A stretch of DNA of 64,000 nt. Source: Flavobacterium lacisediminis (GTDB taxonomy: Bacteria > Bacteroidota > Bacteroidia > Flavobacteriales > Flavobacteriaceae). The notes below the pieces were generated by a model. That model did no database searches. It saw only the letters and a program-made list of their open reading frames with translations, and was not told the DNA's origin. The translations under genes were made by a program, and so were the position numbers. Shown in pieces: positions 61,680-64,000 of the stretch. The stretch lies in the NCBI RefSeq assembly GCF_025909975.1, contig NZ_JAPCIO010000002.1, positions 124,001 to 188,000 of the forward strand. The letters are read 5' to 3'. Each line of letters opens with the position of its first letter. Within the stretch, counting starts at the first letter, position 1.

Positions 61680-62150
61680 TTGAAAACACTAATCGGAACA
61701 TACGAATGTAAAGTAGATGCCAAAGGAAGGCTTATGCTGCCTACGTCGCTAAAGAAACAATTGGGTTCTTTAGAGGATGGTTTCGTGTTGAAACGTTCGG
61801 TTTTTCAGCCTTGTTTGGAGTTGTTTCCAATGAGTGAATGGAATAAAATGATGTTGAAAATCAATAAACTAAATCGTTTCAATAAAAAGAATGACGATTT
61901 TATTAGAAGATTTACAGCAGGAGTTAAAATGATAGAGATTGATGCAACAGGGCGACTTTTAATTCCGAAAGATTTAGTGGTTTTTGCTCAAATTGATAAA
62001 GATATTGTGCTGAATTCAGCGATTAATATCATCGAAATTTGGGATAAAGATAAATACGAAAATGCGATTGAAAACGCTGTTGGTGATTTCGCAGATTTGG
62101 CAGAAGAAGTAATGGGTAATTTTAATGACGACGAAGATGGAATATCATAA
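61680..62150 (+). CDS. mraZ: transcriptional regulator MraZ
   Basis: A 156-residue regulator of the division and cell-wall (dcw) cluster. It has two AbrB-like repeats with the family motifs KVDAKGRLMLPTSLKK (residues ~11-26) and EIDATGRLLIPKDL. The start is TTG at 61680 (MKTLIGTYECK), since no ATG lies before the conserved GTYECKVDAKGR. It probably represses its own promoter through the four GTGGTA boxes upstream. It overlaps rsmH by 14-26 bases depending on the rsmH start. Confidence 0.95.
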   Translation: MKTLIGTYECKVDAKGRLMLPTSLKKQLGSLEDGFVLKRSVFQPCLELFPMSEWNKMMLKINKLNRFNKKNDDFIRRFTAGVKMIEIDATGRLLIPKDLVVFAQIDKDIVLNSAINIIEIWDKDKYENAIENAVGDFADLAEEVMGNFNDDEDGIS

Positions 62151-63033
62151 TCCAGTATTGTTAAAAGAAACAGTTGATGGATTGAATATTCGTCCTGATG
62201 GTGTGTATGTGGATGTTACTTTTGGTGGTGGCGGGCATTCGAGAGAAATTATGAGTCGTTTAGGTGAAAACGGAAAACTATTCGCTTTTGACCAAGATTT
62301 AGATGCTTTGAAAAACGCTATTGATGACGAGCGATTTACTTTAATCAATGAAAATTTCAGATTCATAAAACGTTTTTTACGTTTCCATGGAATCAAGCAA
62401 GTAGATGGGATTTTAGCTGATTTAGGAGTTTCATCTCACCAATTTGATGTGGCAGAAAGAGGTTTTTCAACCCGTTTTGATGCGGAATTGGATATGCGAA
62501 TGAATCAAAAAGGTGACATCAGTGCTTATCATGTTGTTAATGAATATGATGAGCAAGATATTGCAAGAGTTTTGTTTGATTACGGCGAATTAAAAAATGC
62601 AAGAGCTATGGCAAACGTAATTGTAACAGCTCGAAAAGATAAAGAAATTAAGAATTCTGACGAATTAAAAAAGGTGCTGGCTAAGTTTTTACCAGGACAT
62701 AAAAGCAATAAAATTTTAGCCCAAATATACCAAGCCATCCGAATTGAAGTGAATCAAGAAATGGATGTGTTAAAAGAATTCTTAGAGCAATCCTTAGAAA
62801 TTCTAAAACCAGGCGGAAGATTGAGTGTTATCTCATATCACTCATTAGAAGATAGATTGGTAAAACGTTTTGTAAAAAACGGCATGTTTGAAGGAGAACC
62901 AGAACGTGATTTCTTCGGAAATTTTGAAGTTCCTTTTAAAACTATCGAAAAACTAATCGTCCCATCAGAAGAAGAAATTGCAATCAACAATAGAGCAAGA
63001 AGCGCAAAATTAAGAGTAGCGGAAAAAATTTAA
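62125..63033 (+). CDS. rsmH: 16S rRNA (cytosine1402-N4)-methyltransferase RsmH
   Basis: A 302-residue SAM-dependent enzyme (MraW) that methylates N4 of C1402 in 16S rRNA. YHNPVLLKETVDGL, DVTFGGGGHSREI, ILADLGVSSHQFDVAERGFS and LDMRMNQKGDISAYHVVNEY, then SVISYHSLEDRLVKRF, are all family landmarks. Two starts are possible, ATG 62125 or ATG 62137. The shorter one gives the usual MEYHNPVLL beginning, and both overlap mraZ. ftsL follows after three bases. Confidence 0.96.
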   Translation: MTTKMEYHNPVLLKETVDGLNIRPDGVYVDVTFGGGGHSREIMSRLGENGKLFAFDQDLDALKNAIDDERFTLINENFRFIKRFLRFHGIKQVDGILADLGVSSHQFDVAERGFSTRFDAELDMRMNQKGDISAYHVVNEYDEQDIARVLFDYGELKNARAMANVIVTARKDKEIKNSDELKKVLAKFLPGHKSNKILAQIYQAIRIEVNQEMDVLKEFLEQSLEILKPGGRLSVISYHSLEDRLVKRFVKNGMFEGEPERDFFGNFEVPFKTIEKLIVPSEEEIAINNRARSAKLRVAEKI

Positions 63034-63036
63034 AAA

Positions 63037-63393
63037 ATGAAAGACGGAATTTACAGTTTATTAAAAGCCAAGTTTCTTATTAGTGATGACGCTCTTAAGA
63101 ACTGGAAGTTCATTGTTTTTCTTGTGGTTCTTGGAATGTTTGCTATTGCAAATAATCATCAATACGATGCAAAAAATTACCGAATCACCGAATTAAATAA
63201 TCAAGTTAAAGAATTACGTTCTGAGTTTGTAGATCGTCGTTCTGAATTGATGAAGTTAAAAATGGAATCTACGGTAGCTAAGAAAATGGAAACACGTCAA
63301 ATTCTGCCTTCAGAAGTGCCTCCAGTAAAAGTTGTTGTTGAAGATAAAGAAAGTAAAAAAAGTTTTTGGGATAAATTAAAAATATGGCAATAG
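63037..63393 (+). CDS. FtsL-like cell division protein
   Basis: A 118-residue bitopic protein. A cytoplasmic N-terminus (residues 1-22), a membrane helix (about 24-41, WKFIVFLVVLGMFAIA) and a periplasmic coiled coil (ITELNNQVKELRSEFVDRRSELMKLKMEST) form the FtsL layout. It lies between rsmH and the transpeptidase gene as ftsL does in other dcw clusters. Sequence identity with classical FtsL is too low to see, so it is called by position and architecture. It overlaps the next gene by ten bases. Confidence 0.85.
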   Translation: MKDGIYSLLKAKFLISDDALKNWKFIVFLVVLGMFAIANNHQYDAKNYRITELNNQVKELRSEFVDRRSELMKLKMESTVAKKMETRQILPSEVPPVKVVVEDKESKKSFWDKLKIWQ

Positions 63394-64000
63394 AAGATAA
63401 AAAAATATCGTATCGCATGTATTTTGTAGCTGTTATGTTCTTCATAATGGCTGTATTTATTTTGATTAAACTGAATAATATTCAATGGGTTGAAGGTAAT
63501 TATTACCGAAAATTAGGAAAAGAAAGAACGGTTAAAAATTTTCCAATTCCAGCCAACAAAGGAAATGTGTACTCGGCTGATGGAAGTTTGTTAGCAACAT
63601 CAATTCCAGAATACACTATTTATTTTGATGCGGTGGCACCTACACCAGAATTGTTTAAAGAGAATGTTCAAGGACTTTCTGATTCACTATCGGTTATGTT
63701 TGGAAAATCATCCGGGCATTATCAAGCGAAACTACAAAAAGCAAGAGCTAATAAAAGTCGTTACGTTTTCATTGCAAAAAAGTTGAGTTATACTGAACAA
63801 ATGCGTTTGAAAACTTTTCCAATGTTCAATAAAGGGGCGAACAAAGGCGGATTGATTATTGAGCAAAAAATTGTGAGAGAACATCCAATTGGATTAGTAG
63901 CAAAAAGAACCATTGGTTACGAACGTTCAAACGAAGATGGAAAAGGATTAGAATATGCTTTTCGCGATTACTTAAACGGAAAGAACGGTCATCGTATGAT
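63384..64000 (+). CDS. division-type penicillin-binding protein (transpeptidase), partial
   Basis: The first ~205 residues of a class B PBP of the FtsI/PBP3 type. The N-terminus is cytoplasmic, with a membrane helix at about 12-30 (MYFVAVMFFIMAVFILIKL). It is followed by the dimerisation domain with FPIPANKGNVYSADGSLLATS (the conserved R/K-G-x-I/V-x-x-x-x-G segment). IGYERSNEDGKGLEYAF corresponds to the G-x-GLE motif. The catalytic SxxK, SxN and KTG motifs lie beyond the window. ATG 63384 overlaps the ftsL-like gene. Together they continue the dcw operon. Confidence 0.92.
   Translation, partial: MAIEDKKISYRMYFVAVMFFIMAVFILIKLNNIQWVEGNYYRKLGKERTVKNFPIPANKGNVYSADGSLLATSIPEYTIYFDAVAPTPELFKENVQGLSDSLSVMFGKSSGHYQAKLQKARANKSRYVFIAKKLSYTEQMRLKTFPMFNKGANKGGLIIEQKIVREHPIGLVAKRTIGYERSNEDGKGLEYAFRDYLNGKNGHRM

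Overview
The window is a low-GC chromosomal segment from a member of the Bacteroidota, almost certainly a Flavobacteriaceae bacterium close to Flavobacterium. The evidence is the gliding genes gldB and gldC, a type IX secretion (T9SS) plug protein and a very large T9SS type-B cargo protein, a Na+-translocating NQR operon with its own ApbE, many proteins of families typical of this phylum (DUF3667, DUF5916, DUF6702, FtsL-like), and repeated promoter-like TAnnTTTG boxes in place of Shine-Dalgarno-rich leaders. It reads as core chromosome. No phage, transposase, CRISPR array or integrase was seen.

Layout. 1-4.2 kb: the start of fabD, a secreted TonB-domain protein, then a leftward cassette of a Crp-type regulator, pirin, a small GNAT, a small Fe-S protein and an FMN reductase interrupted by one stop codon. 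4.3-11.1 kb: U32 peptidase-like RlhA homologue, aminotransferase, fatty acid desaturase, rsmG and pruA. 11.3-14 kb: apaG, a DUF3667 membrane protein and the T9SS plug protein. 14.1-21.6 kb: nqrABCDEF, a small unassigned gene and apbE, which supplies the covalent FMN needed by NqrB and NqrC. 21.6-25.2 kb: methyltransferase, map, a CoA-transferase and an RRM RNA-binding protein.

25.3-34 kb: a 1201-residue T9SS type-B surface protein, downstream of a tight four-gene operon (TetR, ABC protein, HlyD-like adaptor, TolC-like channel). The ABC protein keeps Walker A but has lost nearly every other catalytic motif, and a perfect 17-bp palindrome sits at the TetR promoter. 34-41 kb: gpmI, a DUF5916 outer-membrane protein, two convergent and overlapping L,D-transpeptidases and a GNAT. 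41.3-41.7 kb: four identical tRNA-Gly(TCC) genes in a perfect 107-bp tandem repeat, followed by pepE.

42.5-50.2 kb: two carboxypeptidase-regulatory-like secreted proteins, a DUF6702 protein and a secreted M1 metallopeptidase, then tatA, a PAP2 phosphatase, a GT9 glycosyltransferase, an O-methyltransferase and a small secreted protein. 50.3-57.6 kb: rlmN, polyprenyl synthase, an ECF sigma/anti-sigma/beta-barrel operon, dnaG (all four zinc ligands replaced) and a NarL-type response regulator. 57.7-61.3 kb: nadE, gldB-gldC, ysxC and an alpha/beta hydrolase. 61.6-64 kb: the start of the division and cell-wall cluster (mraZ, rsmH, ftsL-like, transpeptidase PBP), preceded by four GTGGTA boxes, three of them exactly 10 bp apart, which look like an MraZ autoregulatory operator.

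I did not find a clearly new multi-gene system such as a defence island. The best candidates for undescribed biology are the ABC export operon with a catalytically degenerate ATPase, the Zn-less primase, the small gene between nqrF and apbE, and the sigma/anti-sigma/barrel module. All family assignments are from reading the translated sequence without database searches.
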